Assembly (NCBI GenBank): GCA_028583605.1
Contig: CM053337.1
Location: forward strand, 12,054,634-12,118,633
Direction of reading: 5' to 3'
Length of the DNA stretch: 64,000 bases
Source of the DNA: Dastarcus helophoroides
Taxonomy: Eukaryota; Arthropoda; Insecta; Coleoptera; Bothrideridae
Shown: positions 1 to 12,301 of the stretch, piece by piece
How the letters are laid out: each line of letters starts with the position of its first letter
Position numbering within the stretch: position 1 is the stretch's first letter
Position numbers and translations under genes: made by a program
The notes under the pieces: model-generated
Database searches by the model: none
Seen by the model: only the letters and a program-made list of their open reading frames with translations
What the model was told of the DNA's origin: nothing

Positions 1-27
1 CAGCAACAGCAGCAGTAATTTTTTGAA

Positions 28-444
28 ATGGGTTCTTCTAATGGAATTATTACCGCATTCAACAACTTAAAAGATGGTGAGGCCTAGTTGAATTTGTCAT
101 CGATGGAAACAGATTACCTGTATAAAATTACCGACGCAAAATTGCACAAGAGTTCGTACGGAGACAGGATCCTTTTGCAACTGGAGGATAAATGGTCGCT
201 ATATTTACCCGAAAGGTATAATAAGCTCGAAAAGAAAAATCTGCAGGATCTACTCAACTGTTTTTTGATCAATACTGGAAAGGAGGGTCGAATGTACAAC
301 TTGAAAATCCTATCACAGAACGAGGGACAGCAGCATCAGCAGCAGGACGATGATGTTGATGACAATTATGGAAAAGAAAAACATAGCAGAGTGGGAACAA
401 GTCCGTCTGGCATCAAATATTTCCATCCAAAAAATTTCTACTGA
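28..444 (+). pseudogene. Small OB-fold-like protein, copy 1 (one nonsense codon)
   Basis: The frame opens at the ATG at 28 and meets an in-frame TAG at 85-87. It then runs open to 444, about 138 codons in all. The protein after the stop is homologous to the gene at 26687-27097: both share L-N-L-S-x-M-E, a strand-rich core ending L-Y-L, and F-L-I-N-x-G-K-E-G. In the second copy the position of the TAG is a tryptophan, so this looks like a TGG to TAG change. A small all-beta core with an acidic, Gln-rich tail would suit an OB-fold single-strand DNA-binding protein, but that is inference. The gene converges on the nucleotidyltransferase gene at 661-1308. The upstream end is cut by the window edge, so a promoter cannot be judged. 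Confidence 0.6.
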
Positions 445-466
445 AAATGTAAATACTATGCTATTA

Positions 467-632
467 AATAAAATACATTAATTTATAAATTTGCATTTTT
501 CATTTTAAAAAAATAATTACACAGGTAGATATAATTTAAACAATTTTTCTAACATCTCCTGTGAGAGAAGATATGTTCATGAATTTTTTTAAACAATAAA
601 TAAAAATACTTTAATTTTAAAAATGTTTTATT
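467..632. terminator. Convergent polyadenylation signals
   Basis: An AATAAA hexamer at 467-472 lies 23 bases past the stop of the plus-strand OB-like gene. A second AATAAA read on the minus strand (632-627) lies about 29 bases past the stop of the minus-strand nucleotidyltransferase. The gap of about 215 bp between the genes is AT-rich and holds nothing else visible. Confidence 0.5.
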
Positions 633-660
633 TTTATTATTCCCAATGTACATTTTTGAG

Positions 661-1308
661 TTAACCTAAATTTTTTAAAACTCGTGACAAACATAAAAGA
701 CTTAAACTATTTGGCTGCAAAGAAATCTCTTTTTGCCGACTTAAATATTTCTTTAATCTATTACATTTAGACTTAGTATCCTTCAATAATGTTTGTTGAT
801 TAAATTTGATGAAAAAAGTTTTATTATGCTGATTAACGTAAAAGGCAGTTTTACATATATCTACATCGAAATTCATTAAAGTCTTAGTAACTAATTGTTC
901 TACTGTAAAACATTTGTTATCTGTTTTAATTAAGACAAAATTATAAATTACATCATTAGATAAATGAAAATAAACAGAAAAATTATTAGCATAAAAAGAA
1001 TTTCCCCGCAAACTTGATCTCTCGAATGGAATCAGATTCAGCCAGTCTTGGTTGTTGTTAGAGTCGCCTTCCAGAAAAATATCGATGTCGGTAAAATTGC
1101 TGGTTCTTCCACTCATGTAACTGGGAAAACCTCCTGCTACGAAGCATCTCGTTTTCTTTCCAATTTTTCGTAAAAGTAAAATCACCTCTTCTAATATAAC
1201 TAAATACTTTGCTTCTAAATTCGTCATTAGACCTGCTGATAGATTATCACTAACAAATATAATATGGTTAAGTTGTTCCAAAATATACATTTTTATGCTT
1301 GGCTTCAA
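661..1308 (-). CDS. Minimal nucleotidyltransferase-fold protein, copy 1
   Basis: An open frame of 215 codons. Residues 59-63 are G-G-F-P-S, followed by D74 and D76 in D-I-D-I-F. This is the G-[GS] ... D-x-D signature of polymerase-beta-type nucleotidyltransferases, which transfer a nucleotide to an acceptor. It aligns over its whole length with the intact gene at 59936-60577 (same H-I-I-F-x-S-D start, C-F-x-x-x-G-F, D-I-D-I-F and a shared L-x-x-D-I-C-K-T-x-F-Y segment). That alignment suggests Met7 may be the true start. It lies downstream of PolB-1 on the same strand, 171 bp away, so it probably belongs to the same virus-like element. A possible TATA box (TATATAA, 1345-1339) precedes it. Substrate and role are unknown. 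Two open copies among so many broken neighbours is notable. Confidence 0.7.
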   Translation of the reverse strand: MKPSIKMYILEQLNHIIFVSDNLSAGLMTNLEAKYLVILEEVILLLRKIGKKTRCFVAGGFPSYMSGRTSNFTDIDIFLEGDSNNNQDWLNLIPFERSSLRGNSFYANNFSVYFHLSNDVIYNFVLIKTDNKCFTVEQLVTKTLMNFDVDICKTAFYVNQHNKTFFIKFNQQTLLKDTKSKCNRLKKYLSRQKEISLQPNSLSLLCLSRVLKNLG

Positions 1309-1479
1309 TGACTAAATAAATAATCTAAATTAACATAGTTATATACTAAACTTATCTTAAAACTGGTTTGCAAAGGTCAAGGTTCACACACATATTAGAT
1401 AAAATATTTTTATCGGTTTTATAACTAGACATGAAATTTTAAAATATATTCAAGTTTGAACAAGAGAAAAACTTTTAAA

Positions 1480-4400
1480 TCACTGCGGAATTTTGTAATG
1501 CCCCCACGCATATGTGTGAACCCCATCCTCTCTCAGAAATCTTTTATCGTCTAAATGACTAAGTGACACTTTGGTTAGGTATTGCGAATAAATATTGTGT
1601 AATTTAGTTCTGAAAACTGTCATATCACTATAAAACAGTTTCTTTTCGTATAAACAGTTTCTAAAATCTCTTGGACCTAATTGCTGCACTGCTGTCCTTT
1701 TCACTCCTTTGGCTTTTTTTATCACTTTTGAACCGACGTCTACAAGATACATTTTTGCTCTCAATCCGATAAATTCTCTTACAATTTCACCCTTGATTTT
1801 GTCTTTAAATAAACCAACTACTTTTTTGTTAATCAGAGGGAAATTGTAAGGATTATCAGGAGCATATTCAGATGTGTCAAATTTAGTATCAATGTCATTT
1901 CTTATATCATTATAAAAATCTTTCCTGTATATCGTGTATATAAATGAATCAGTATCCATATAATTGAGTCGAATGTTTTCTCCATACTTGGGCTGCATAT
2001 AATTGTAGTGAAAATCATACATTAATAATTTTGAGAGTTCCAAGACGCAAAAACCCAAGTATATAGGCTTATCGTAATGAGCATGCACACGACTCAATTG
2101 TATAGCAACCATATTGGTTGTAAAATGTGCCAAAATATGAAAATTCGGCTTTGCAATTAAAGCTCTTGCTCCCAAGCTTCGGGTTTTTCCATTTTCCCAC
2201 TCGGTAACAATTTTTATGTCTTTTCTTTTGGCGATATTTTCCATAGTTTTCCCGAATACGGCATTATTCATTAATTTAAAAAAGTTTTTCTCAAATTCAT
2301 TGGTTGCCAATGTTCGATAATGCGTATGCAAGTCAATAAAACTTTTCAACCAATACGATTGCTGAAATTGTAATATTCTGTGAATTTTTTTAATCTCTAG
2401 ACCTTCTTTTATACACTGCTGCAGATTTCTATAGTGAATGATATATTTTTTCTTGTTTGCTAAATTAGGAATTAATTTGGGATATTTTCCACCCGGTGGT
2501 ACTTTATTTTCGGGACAAAATGGCAAGTCGTTGTGTTTGTCATGTAAATGTTGTGGATATTCCAAGTCTACCTCAAATACATAGCCCGTCTCTGAGTCCT
2601 CAGATATATCCATAATATTTACATCATTGACATCTTCCACCCATTTAAATCCCGAATGTGGTAAACGTTGCATCATTGCCCAACCGTACAGATTATTGGC
2701 ATCAAGATAAGTTATGAACGAACTGTCTAGGTTTTCATTGTAATTTTCCATAAAGTAATTGTTGGCTAAACTATGTCGGTGACTACATTGGGCAATGCCG
2801 CCTCTAATACCACGTTTTAAAAAATTATGCATCTCATAATCGGTAAGCAACTCCAAATTAATCCCCGTACATTTTAGCATCGCCTCCCAGGCTAAACCAG
2901 GAGCTGTGTAAAAATGACAAGGATCCAGATCATATATGTTTTTACAAATTTTACGAAAGTTCTCGAAAATATCCGTTAGCAACAAGACGTCTGTAATTAA
3001 GTAAAGTTCCAAGTATTCACCCAAATTTGTTAATTGAAATTTTTCCCACACATTATTTGCATGTTTAAAATCATCATTAGAGCACGCTGTTTTTGTTAAA
3101 GTATTATGAAATTTATCTTGGGAAGGTAAAGAAGTCTCTTTTAAACGTTCCCAAGAACCAAGGTATTCATATGGAAAAACTCCTTTTCGCTTCATTAAAT
3201 TAAATTTTTCGTCATCAGGAAACATTTTTCTAACCGCACTTAAATGATTGGGTGATAAATTACTGGCCAACGAATCCAAACTACTTTGCATAAAACGAGC
3301 GGAATCGAGAAAACGCAAATCGATACATTCTGCATCATTTATATGAATCCTTTTTGATAAACTAATGTATGACTCTTTATTTACAGGAATTATGTTAATC
3401 TCGGCTTTTACCTCATTTAAAGCTTTTACAAAAAGATGACAGTCATATCCCGAAAAATTATGAAAAAATATGGGGAAAAATTTCGGCACGCGATATCGTA
3501 AATTACAATCCGAATCAGCTGGACCCCTGTAATTTCCCGTCAAATGACAATGATGAGCTACCCTTTCTACACCCAAATTGCTCTTACAAATATGGCATAC
3601 AGTTGATGTATCTTGTAGACGTTTTTCTTCCTCACTCAATTTTTTTCATCGATTTTGGCTTCATGATGACATCGTTGTACAATCTAGTAACGTCGTTAAC
3701 CAGAGAATGCACAAACTTTGTGGGAGAGTCGAGTCCTTTGTATACCACCTTTTTATCCAAACTTGAATCATACGAGCATTTAATATTATAGGCAAAGGCA
3801 CACGGTGTATGCTCATGAGTAGTTGTCGTCTATGAACCGAGAGGATTTGGTAGACACATATCTACTTTTTGCAAAAGGCACTCAAAGTCCGCGTAAATCA
3901 CAAAGGGCACTTCCAATTGTTTTTGGTGAATTTCAAACTTTAATGTATTCTTGTCGGGGGATGGCATCGTCGTCACAATTCGGTTCCAGCTCTCTTTATG
4001 TTTATCCAGGAATTGCAGTGAAGTAAAGTGCAACAAACAGGAATTACATAGAAAAACTCTGTGATGGTATTGAGAAACTTGACGGGAAACCAATCGAGAA
4101 AGGTTTTTTATCCAGACATAATGGGTCAAGTTATCTTGTTGTAATAATAACAAGTTTATGTGATTCAGTTTCTCCTGTCTTGGAAGGTGATATGGTCCGA
4201 CAACAGTGTCCTTTTCCAATCCAAACACATTAATACTAATCTCTGGGTTTAACACCTCAAATCTAGCTATATCTTTAACTTTTAAAGGAAATTCTAATCC
4301 CGTAAAGTTCACGGTTTTGTTGTTTTCCAACACTATAATATCCTCTCTGATGTTTTGAACATTATAACTTTGAGGTCTCTCTGAATGTTTAGATTTGGGA

Positions 4401-5247
4401 TTGATTGCAGAAATCACAGCCCATTTGAAACAAAATTCATCTTTGTTTTGCACATTAATACAAGCACGCTTCGCTGCAACTTTTTTTGATAATTGTATAT
4501 ATTGGAGAATACTGATTCACATTTATTTCTAAATGGCTAATTCCAATCAGAGCCCAACCACTATCCCGCTCTTGGAATTCATCCATTTTAGTTAATATAC
4601 TCTGAGCTAGATCCTGGTAACTTTCTTTTGCACTTTCCTCATTACAAACCACCTGCATCTTAGTATGAAAACACTTGGTTGAAACTTCTTCAAACTCCGT
4701 TTCCTTTGACATCTTAACGTAGTCGGCAAACAGTTCCATATTATACTTAAAACTGATATGCTTGTTTAACTTTGTTAGAAGCTCTTGAATGATGCATTCT
4801 TGAGCATCTGTTAAAAATTTCTTAGCATTTAAATTAGAAACATCTTGATTTTTATATAATAACGTTTCAATGCGTTCTTTAAAACAGCTTTTCACCACCT
4901 TTAACTGATCGTTGTATGGAACTGCAGCTTTCAATCGATGAGTAACGGTCTTTTCGTGGAAATGCCAAAGACTTTTCGGAACATCAACTTGACATGCTTC
5001 ACATTTTTTTACACTTGATCCGCTTGGACCAGTGGATTCAGCGACGGAGGTGGAGGCGACGACGGCGGCAGTTTTATAACAAGGTGAAGTAGAAGACTTA
5101 CCAAGAGCTGCTGCTCCTATCTTGTCATCAGACTGATCACCTCTAGATAGCGGCGTAGTTTTAAAATGGACATTTCGTTGATGGCGACTCGACGACCAAC
5201 CACCTTGAAAACTTTTTTCCGCAAATTTCACACAAAAACGGACGCAT
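1480..5247 (-). pseudogene. PolB-1: lineage I family-B DNA polymerase, frameshifted
   Basis: Family-B DNA polymerase of the protein-primed virus-like type, in four frame segments. The ATG at 5247 opens the first half of a C2H2 finger (C-E-I-C-G), but the frame shifts within about 35 bases. The next segment (5231-4455) carries the rest of the finger, a second Cys/His module and the conserved D-E-F-Q-E-R-D-S-G-W. Segment 4453-3830 has V-W-I-K-N-L-S-R-L and ExoI Y-A-D-F-E. Segment 3639-1480 (719 codons) has the endonuclease-VII-like site (C15, C18, H30, H32, C45), ExoII (N61, D66), motif A at D313 (D-A-N-N-L-Y-G-W), motif B lysine K455 before N-N-A-V-F-G-K, and motif C D562-T-D564. The C-terminal polymerase half is the best preserved in the window. 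Breaks lie near 5210, 4454 and 3640-3830. Downstream is the nucleotidyltransferase gene. Confidence 0.85.
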
Positions 5248-5328
5248 TTTGAATTACACTTTTGTAGGCGAGAAGTTGTGGATATTCAGAAAACACTAAC
5301 TGGAATGAAAATGTTATCAGGTTTATGG

Positions 5329-5337
5329 CTTTTATAG
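5329..5337 (-). promoter_or_regulatory. TATA box of PolB-1
   Basis: Read on the minus strand this is CTATAAAAG, about 85 bases before the PolB-1 ATG at 5247. PolB-5, -6 and -8 have a similar TATAAA(A)G box about 107 bases before their ATG, which supports the assignment. Confidence 0.45.
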
Positions 5338-5691
5338 TCAGCGTGACCTCTGATGAGTCTGGATGATGCAATATCCTTTAAAATTACCAGTTCGTCTGTT
5401 AACTTGTCAGGACTTGCAAAAAACAAAGTAATAAATTAGATAAGACTCCAAGAAATAAAAAGCTGATGCAATAAAAATTATTAGAATTTTCCATTAGTCA
5501 TCATCATTATTCTTACATAAACGCCGTTTTATTATTCGCGTGTTACGGATTTTATTCTCACGGTTTTATATAGGAAAATCTGGTGCTGGAACCTTGGGCA
5601 CATGTTTCCTAACGCTTAAAATTTTACGCGCAATTACTTTTTAATATGAACGATTTATTTGTTTGTTGTTGTTGGGCATTTTGCATATATA

Positions 5692-5693
5692 TG

Positions 5694-5730
<37 letters not shown>

Positions 5731-5752
5731 GTGTGTGTGTGTGTGTGTGTGT
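5692..5752. repeat. (GTGC)n(GT)n microsatellite
   Basis: About nine GTGC units from 5692 pass into about eleven GT units ending at 5752. Alternating purine-pyrimidine sequence of this kind can adopt Z-DNA. No gene is attached. Confidence 0.95.
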
Positions 5753-5926
5753 GGTTGGCTGATTGGTTTCACATACATAACGATAACGATATGTGAGTAA
5801 GTTGGCCTTCGCAGCTTTATTCGCTTGATTTGAAATATATATTATATTTACACAGTTTTATATCTGAAAATCTTAGTACCCGGTACTCAACCCTAAGATC
5901 TAAGAACCAGCCTCGCTAGGGTGAGT

Positions 5927-6019
5927 CCGCTCGGGTGATTCCGCTCGGGTGATTCCGCTCGGGTGATTCCGCTCGGGTGATTCCGCTCGGGTGATTCCGC
6001 TCGGGTGATTCCGCTCGGG
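5927..6019. repeat. 14-bp minisatellite
   Basis: Six complete, nearly perfect tandem copies of CCGCTCGGGTGATT followed by a partial seventh. The minus-strand open frame across 5900-6148 exists only because the repeat lacks stops (14-bp period, so the encoded string cycles every 42 bp). Confidence 0.95.
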
Positions 6020-6107
6020 GGTGGTGTTACGGAGGGTGTCGTCCAATAGCGTCGTGTAAGCTAAGGGACCTGTGTAATTGACAGGGACCTGTGTAATTGT
6101 TTTTTTT

Positions 6108-6195
6108 GGGAGTTTTGGAACTTTAGAATTTCCCATAAGAAAATACATGGGAAAATATGTTTTTCGGTCGCAGAAACCGCCTAGGATACCTACTG
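6108..6195 (+). repeat. 88-bp dispersed repeat, copy 1
   Basis: Nearly identical (a handful of differences) to 15358-15446 in the same orientation. It starts GGGAGTTTTGGAAC and ends GGATACCTACT. The flanks differ, so it is a dispersed element or a shared end of two insertions, not part of a long duplication. Confidence 0.85.
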
Positions 6196-6199
6196 TGAG

Positions 6200-8841
6200 T
6201 TAAGAAACCGATCGTGATTTAAATTTATATAATACCGATCGTGATTAAAATCGTTGATAATTACCAAGGAAGTATGGTGACCCATGTTTCGAAATTTCTA
6301 AACATATCGGAACCCAACGTTGTTGATTTACCATGGGAGTACGTAGACTCCATGCTTCGAAATGCTTACACATATCGGGACCCAACGTTTGGTTCTTTGG
6401 TCTTTAACCAAGGAAAGCATAAATCCATAAACAAATAAAGTTTTACAAACTATTAAAAAGATAAGTATACAACCCATCATTACTTTCCGAAAATTTTTAA
6501 TAAGTCCACGACATCTGTTGCCAATGACCAATCCGTCGGCCACAAACAGTGGCAATTGCTCATTTGTAGTCTTTACTATTTTGTGCTAACCTATACATTT
6601 ATTTTGCCAACATCCAGTTTATTAGCCCTATCGAGGAGTATAAAATCACCCATTTTAAATTGAACGTTGTTCCGTAGTTCTTTTGCAATTCTCTGATAGT
6701 GTCATTCTTACTTGCAAGCCCCATCGATGTCTCGCATGCGTATCTATTCCAATCTACTCTCGCAAACGCTTTATATTTATCAACTTTGGATTGTGATTTT
6801 TTTTAATAATCGAACTTCCATAGAACACTCGGTCAATCCTGAATTAGTGTTTAAACCTGAATTAGGTTGATAATGATACGTATGTAACGTTTGACCGTTT
6901 GCCCAACACATGTTAGAAATAACGTAAAGATTGATCCACTTTGCAGACCAAAAGATTACAATTGTTTGTGCGATAATCCATAGCCGTAAAAGGAATACCA
7001 AAACAAGAAATATGTTTCTGCAACGCCTCGCAGCGACCCAAAGAGCCAACAAGGGTTAATGAAGACCCTTTAAGATAAGCAATTTTTTTGTCGAAGTTCT
7101 GTAATTAAGCTGACCCTAGGAAGAATTTTCCATTAATTACAGAATTACGATGATAATGTTTCTAAATAAACAAAGGTGTATTCCAAATTTTCTTGAGTGA
7201 TAATTGACCAGGTACCTTATTTTGCCCATTATATTTGAATATTTCTAAAGAAAAAATAAAGCACCGTAACTAGCATGTGTACCATTCTGTCGAGAAGTTT
7301 AGATTAAATCAAGTATTTATGTAGGGTACAACCAATACTTATGTCACAGTTAAATTTAGAGCAGGGACCAGCTCAAAGGCCAAATGGGCAAGTTGCCCCC
7401 TGCTTTCGGCTCCTCGATATGGAATTTACGTTCAAAATTAACAAATAATGCCACACATACATTCGAAGTCTCTATCCCGATAGTAGGGCCGTGTTTGTTT
7501 ACTTTAAAAGCAAACCCATGAAAATACTTCAGTTTCAGACATTGAAAGACATCTCCGCTCCCTTATTCGTTGAGAGCGTATAAAAATTACCATGCATTTT
7601 AATGCAATCTAGAACCGTGATTCTTCTATCGGATTCGGTGGAAAATTTCACTGGACTGTTACGTTCTGCAGACAATTAATTCGGTCAAATCATGCATACC
7701 TGGTATATTCGTCCAACACGTAAACTTTTCAACTGAGCTAGCTTATTGCTTACCTTTGCGCCAACTTACATAGTAAAAATTAAAAAAAAAATACAAATTG
7801 AAACTTCATATGGAAATCGAAAAAGCTTAAAAAACATTTCTAAATACTGCTCAGTTTCTTACAGTAGAGGATCGTGTATCAATCTAAATTTGGGCATCAC
7901 TGATAAAAAATAAACATTTAACTCTTACCAGTTCTTTCTAACTTAATCATTCCAACTTGTTTTTTTAACTATTTCTTTGCCTCATCAATTTCTGAACGAA
8001 ATAGAGGAAAATCGACATACACAGGAATCGCCTTACAACTCCCTACGAATTTCGCCGTCTCCGCAAGTAACATTTTCACTGCACTTTTCACGGAAACTTC
8101 GGAAAACAGAGAGGAATCCCACCGCTGCTGTTAAGTTCGGATTCCTCCTCCACAATTTAAACACCAATTAATAACGGTAGTGACAATTGTAATTACGATA
8201 ATAACAAAAAATAACATAAACTTGGAATATTAATTAAGAAGTGAGCGACTTCTGCCAGGCCCGAGTGACTCTGGGAGAGTATTTCCGCAGCCGGGATAAG
8301 CTAGGGTTCGAATTCTTTCCTTCGCCGTCGATTGCCGCCACAAAATGTAAACAATATGACTCAGCTTTGGTTTCTTACACTCCTAACAGAAACTGCAGTA
8401 GCTAACATAAGCGGACTTCAACTAAACTTGGCACCACTTAGTTCACTTGGCATTTGGCATCATGCTACATTACCCGTTCAATACTTGGCACCTTAGTACC
8501 TGTTAATAAAGCAATAGGGTTACTTGGCATCAGTCTCATCTACTCGCTAAAAGTCTTAAGTTAATGTTTCCTATTCGAAATATTCTAGAAAAAGATTTCA
8601 AATAATAATATGGAACGATCTTGAAAAGGGAACTTGAAATTGCCATTAACAAAGAATTTCTAAGCAAGGTCACGGATTTAATAGATGATTATAAAGAATG
8701 AAAAATATATAAATCACTCACTATCAGTTCAACAATAAAACAATTTAAATACGTATAAAAAAGTTTATGAAACCGTTAAATAAGAATTATTTATTTAAAC
8801 TATCGCTAGTTTAATCGTAGGTATAACAATATTAACTTCTG
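6200..8841. other. Non-coding interval, transposon debris suspected
   Basis: No convincing gene. There is a short imperfect internal duplication at 6275-6400 (ATATCGG-ACCCAACGTT units). The motif ACTTGGCA occurs four times at 8420-8535. On the minus strand, 8290-8345 reads as a possible LTR-element leader (a TGG-initiated, GC-rich stretch after a TTACA end), but no partner LTR was found. Short open frames at 6328-6555, 6780-7052 and 7977-8171 show no family features. Confidence 0.5.
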
Positions 8842-9093
8842 TCACTGAATTTTAATTCGATCCAGTGTGAGACATGGACAGATGTCCGCTCCTTCAGTAA
8901 GGGAATCGGATGACCAGGGGCAACTCGAATAATGTATACCAAACTGGGAAGGTAACAGCTTTTGGTTTCGATACTTGTCTATAATATTTTTCTTACATAA
9001 TAGTTCTTCTTTATGTTCTATCAATAGACACGGGGAGTATGCCGATAAGAATTGTTCCAATTCCATTCTTGTCATTCCAAGACTAACTGCCAA
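8842..9093 (-). CDS. Hypothetical ORF, weak
   Basis: Eighty-three codons, not recognised. It contains three Cys-Pro or Pro-Cys pairs and no known motif or paralogue in the window. It lies between non-coding DNA and the 3' remnant of PolB-2. It may be a chance frame or an exon of something else. No promoter or polyadenylation evidence was seen. Confidence 0.15.
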   Translation of the reverse strand: MAVSLGMTRMELEQFLSAYSPCLLIEHKEELLCKKNIIDKYRNQKLLPSQFGIHYSSCPWSSDSLTEGADICPCLTLDRIKIQ

Positions 9094-10289
9094 ACTGATA
9101 AAATTAAGTTCTCACTTTGTATTTATATTATTTCGAAATTAACATAAATAAGCGTTGTTTCACATTCCTTGCGTTGATGTACTCCGGTCCCAAAGGTTTA
9201 ATTTGATTCGCCAATTGGAATTTCTCATTATATGAGTCCTTTAGTAGCCTCTATATTCATAACATTTTATCTTGAGAGAACGTTTTTAGTAGGAAGCTAA
9301 ATAAGTGCAACGTAAATGAAGTGTTATGCCGTCTCCATATTCTAATTTAATGTGTCTATAAAAAACAGACTCACTTTTAATAAGTCCCGCAATCTATTAT
9401 TTCTGTGGGATTTAGAGTTCACACTAATGAATCTAAGCTCATCTGCATGAAACGGGCCGAGTCTAAGAAACGAATCTCAAGGCTTTCTTTAATCTTTCGA
9501 CGACAATCGTATACTGGAATTCTTTTTGACATTGACACGTAAAGTTATTTGTTGAGAGGAATTAAATTTATATCCCCTGGTATCTCTTCTAGTGCTTTGA
9601 TAAATAAATAACAATCGTAACCACTAAAATTATTTAGAAAAACTGGGAAAACTTAGGCAACCGCAACAACAAATTACACTCATTGTGTGAGGGACCTCTA
9701 TAATTACCAGTTAAATGACAATGGTCAGCTTCTCTCTCCTTACCTAATGACTTTTGGCATATATGACAAATTCTTGAGTTTGTGTGATGGTTCTCTTCGG
9801 CACTGGTAAGTGTCTTCATTGGTTTCGGGCGCGATAACACGGTGTCGTAGAGCTCTTGAACGTCTTCTACGAGATACCTCACAAATTTTCTACGCGAAAT
9901 CCTCTCCTTTGTATTTTCGCAAACGATCTAAGGTTGAATCAAAGAACATTTAATGTAGAAGGCAAGGGCACAAGGAACGTGTCGCTAAACATCGGTGGTG
10001 GACGAGGCAGTCAGATTTGGCAGACAGGTGTTAATACCTTCCAGGATGCACTCAAAGTCGGGGTAGATGACGAATGGGACGTCTAATTGCTTCTTGTAGT
10101 TTTCAAATTTTAAGATCCGTTTGTTCGGGGGCGACATTGTCGTTACCACTCGATTACATTCTTATATGTGCTCTTTGTTCGTCTTTCTCGATGCAAAGTA
10201 TAATAAACGGGTATTGCATAAATAAATTTTGCTTATATGTTTTGACAATTGACTGGAGATTAATCTTGAAAGGTTCCGGATCCATACGA

Positions 10290-10458
10290 TGTTGGGATCC
10301 TCCATGTTGGAATTGAAACTTCTTGAAGTTGCACTTGACTTATTTTATTCGGCCCAATTTACTTACAATCACTTACATTTGTCTAAGTTAAAACTAATTG
10401 AATAATTGAATTGTAATAATGATGTATAATAATGTCTAATAATTAATTAATTGATTCC
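10290..10458 (-). repeat. Truncated 3' LTR remnant
   Basis: 169 bp matching 12592-12760 almost base for base. In element orientation this is the 3'-terminal part of the LTR. The upstream remainder of the LTR was lost in the same deletion that removed most of pol. Its outer end abuts the ACGA target duplication. Confidence 0.85.
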
Positions 10459-10914
10459 TGCAATTTCAAAAAGATCTGTGTGATTGATTTGTAAATTTTG
10501 AAGTTCTAATTTTGGGGTCTTTATAATTGAGACATTTGCACCTGAATCAACTAAGAATTGAAATTGTGTATCTCCTATTTTACAACTAACAACAGGAGTA
10601 TCTTTTGAAAAATTATATGCTTTTAATTTAGTTTTTCTTTCGTTGTCGACTGACTGCGATAAATTATCATCTGATCTTTTAGGAGACACCATAACAAACT
10701 CCGCGTTAGAGGGGTCATTTGAATCAGATGAACGTGACTCAAGAATTTCGTTAAGGGGTGCCATAGCACGTATGCCAGAGGGACCAGCGAGGGGTTCTTG
10801 TCTCACATCATTATCAGAGTTTTCAACAAAAGAAACACTTGAATTATTTTCGTTTTCGCTAATTAAATTATTTCCTTTTTTAGAAATAGAGTTTTTCGAA
10901 TTATTCGAATACAT
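10447..10914 (-). pseudogene. Retroelement protease region (truncated pol)
   Basis: The C-terminal half carries F-L-V-D-S-G-A-N-V-S-I-I, the D-S-G active-site motif of retroviral-type aspartic proteases, which cleave Gag-Pol. The frame ends at the deletion junction with the 3' LTR remnant, so no reverse transcriptase follows. Upstream is a Ser/Asn-rich linker. In element orientation the pol frame is offset by -1 from gag, as in many Ty3/gypsy elements. Confidence 0.7.
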
Positions 10915-10919
10915 TTCAT

Positions 10920-11245
10920 CATTATTAATTAAATTATTTCCCTTTTTGGAAATCTTTTCCTTGCGATCGGAAGCTTCAGTATTAGATTTACTGGAAAATT
11001 TCTTGCATTAATTGAATTGTTAAAATTTGTTACATTATAATCATTATTAATTAAATTATTTCCATTTTTGGAAATCTTTCCCTTGCGATCGGGAGCTTCA
11101 GTAATAATTTTACTGGAAAATTGTCTTGCATTATTATCTAAAATTGTATTATTATTAATTAAATTATTTCCGCGTTTGGAAACCTTTCCCTTGCGATCAG
11201 GAGCTTCAGTAATAATTTTACTGGTAAAATTTCTTGCAACATTAA
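10920..11245 (-). repeat. In-frame coding minisatellite between gag and protease
   Basis: At least three copies of a unit of about 107-120 bp. Each encodes S-K-I-I-T-E-A-P-D-R-K-G-K followed by S-K-x-G-N-N-L-I-N-N, within an open frame spanning 11282-10929. A related shorter unit continues into the protease ORF near 10870. The repeat is basic and Asn-rich, possibly a flexible nucleic-acid-binding linker; its function is unknown. Confidence 0.75.
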
Positions 11246-11335
11246 AATTATTATACGTTTCATCATTATCATAAAGAATCATTTCATTTTCGTCATCAAA
11301 ATTTCCGTAAGGATTATGAATATTATCGCCGATTT

Positions 11336-12301
11336 TTAATTTTGCTCCCCAAGAACGGCGTTCTCTTGAGGGCGTTGCCCGTTTAAAAAATAATTTTGTC
11401 TAGGATTTTGCCTAAATCCGCCATAAGGATTTCTATTATTATAATTATCGCGGTTTTGCCTAATTTCGTCAGCTCGACGTCGTTGACATTTTTCCGTTAG
11501 GTGGCCGGATTGCCTGCAATACGTGCAGTATCGTCCTGGGCCCATAGAACGAGGATTTCCTTGGATAACCCTAGCGTCCCGAGGAGAGAACTGCCTCCGA
11601 CAGTCGGCTGTATTATGAGAATTGGACTTACAATTTTTACAATAACTAACAGGCCTTGAATAATTACTTTTATTATTATTTTTTGAAAAATGAGGGGAAT
11701 TTAATTTAAGTGCTTTTTCCTCCTCCATTGCGGCATTCAAAGCATCGTTTAAAGAAAAGATACTTTTGCATCGTAAAAATCTTGAAATATCATTATTTGA
11801 ATGATAGATAAATCTTTGTAAGGCTAAATCGCTTACTAATTCGACTTTTCCATGTAAACTACCCTGGGGTAAAGAATTTAGAATTCTGCTATGCAATTTT
11901 TCTATGCGATTATGAAAACTTAAAATATTTTCACCCGAACTTTGCTTGATGGTGTTCAATTCTTCCATCAGCATGGTGAAATGTTTCCGATCCGAATAAA
12001 TTTGTAGTAAGTGGTCTTTTAATTCTTCTCACGAACTTATCTCCCTGTCCCTTAATTCTGCCTTACAGTGACCAGTGAGCCTCGACAATACGAATGCCAA
12101 CAATGCATCTCTTTGAGAATTATGACAAAAGCGATGTGCATTGTCACAGTTGGCTAGAAATTCGTAAATTTCATTCCTATTGCCATCGAAACTCCTTGGA
12201 ATTAAGGAACACAAAAAACTAATTTTGAATTCTGGTCTATCATGTATTGATAGATCAGCTAAACTATTATTCAAGCTATGTGCTTCTTCGACTTGAGCCA
12301 T
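11336..12301 (-). pseudogene. Gag with two CCHC zinc knuckles, one internal stop
   Basis: The best start is the ATG at 12301 (M-A-Q-V-E-E); the longer upstream frame is hydrophobic and lies in the leader. One in-frame TGA at 12029-12031 interrupts the capsid-like region; the frame is the same on both sides. Two retroviral zinc knuckles follow near the C-terminus (C-K-N-C-K-S-N-S-H-N-T-A-D-C and C-T-Y-C-R-Q-S-G-H-L-T-E-K-C), which bind element RNA, and then a basic Arg/Asn-rich tail. About 321 residues, a normal length for Ty3/gypsy Gag. Confidence 0.85.

Noticed and set aside
5900..6148. Minus-strand ORF of 82 codons
   Set aside because: Produced by the 14-bp minisatellite; the peptide is a simple repeat with no start context.
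8290..8345. LTR leader with primer-binding site
   Set aside because: The minus strand looks like an LTR end plus TGG-initiated leader, but no second LTR or gag/pol was found nearby.
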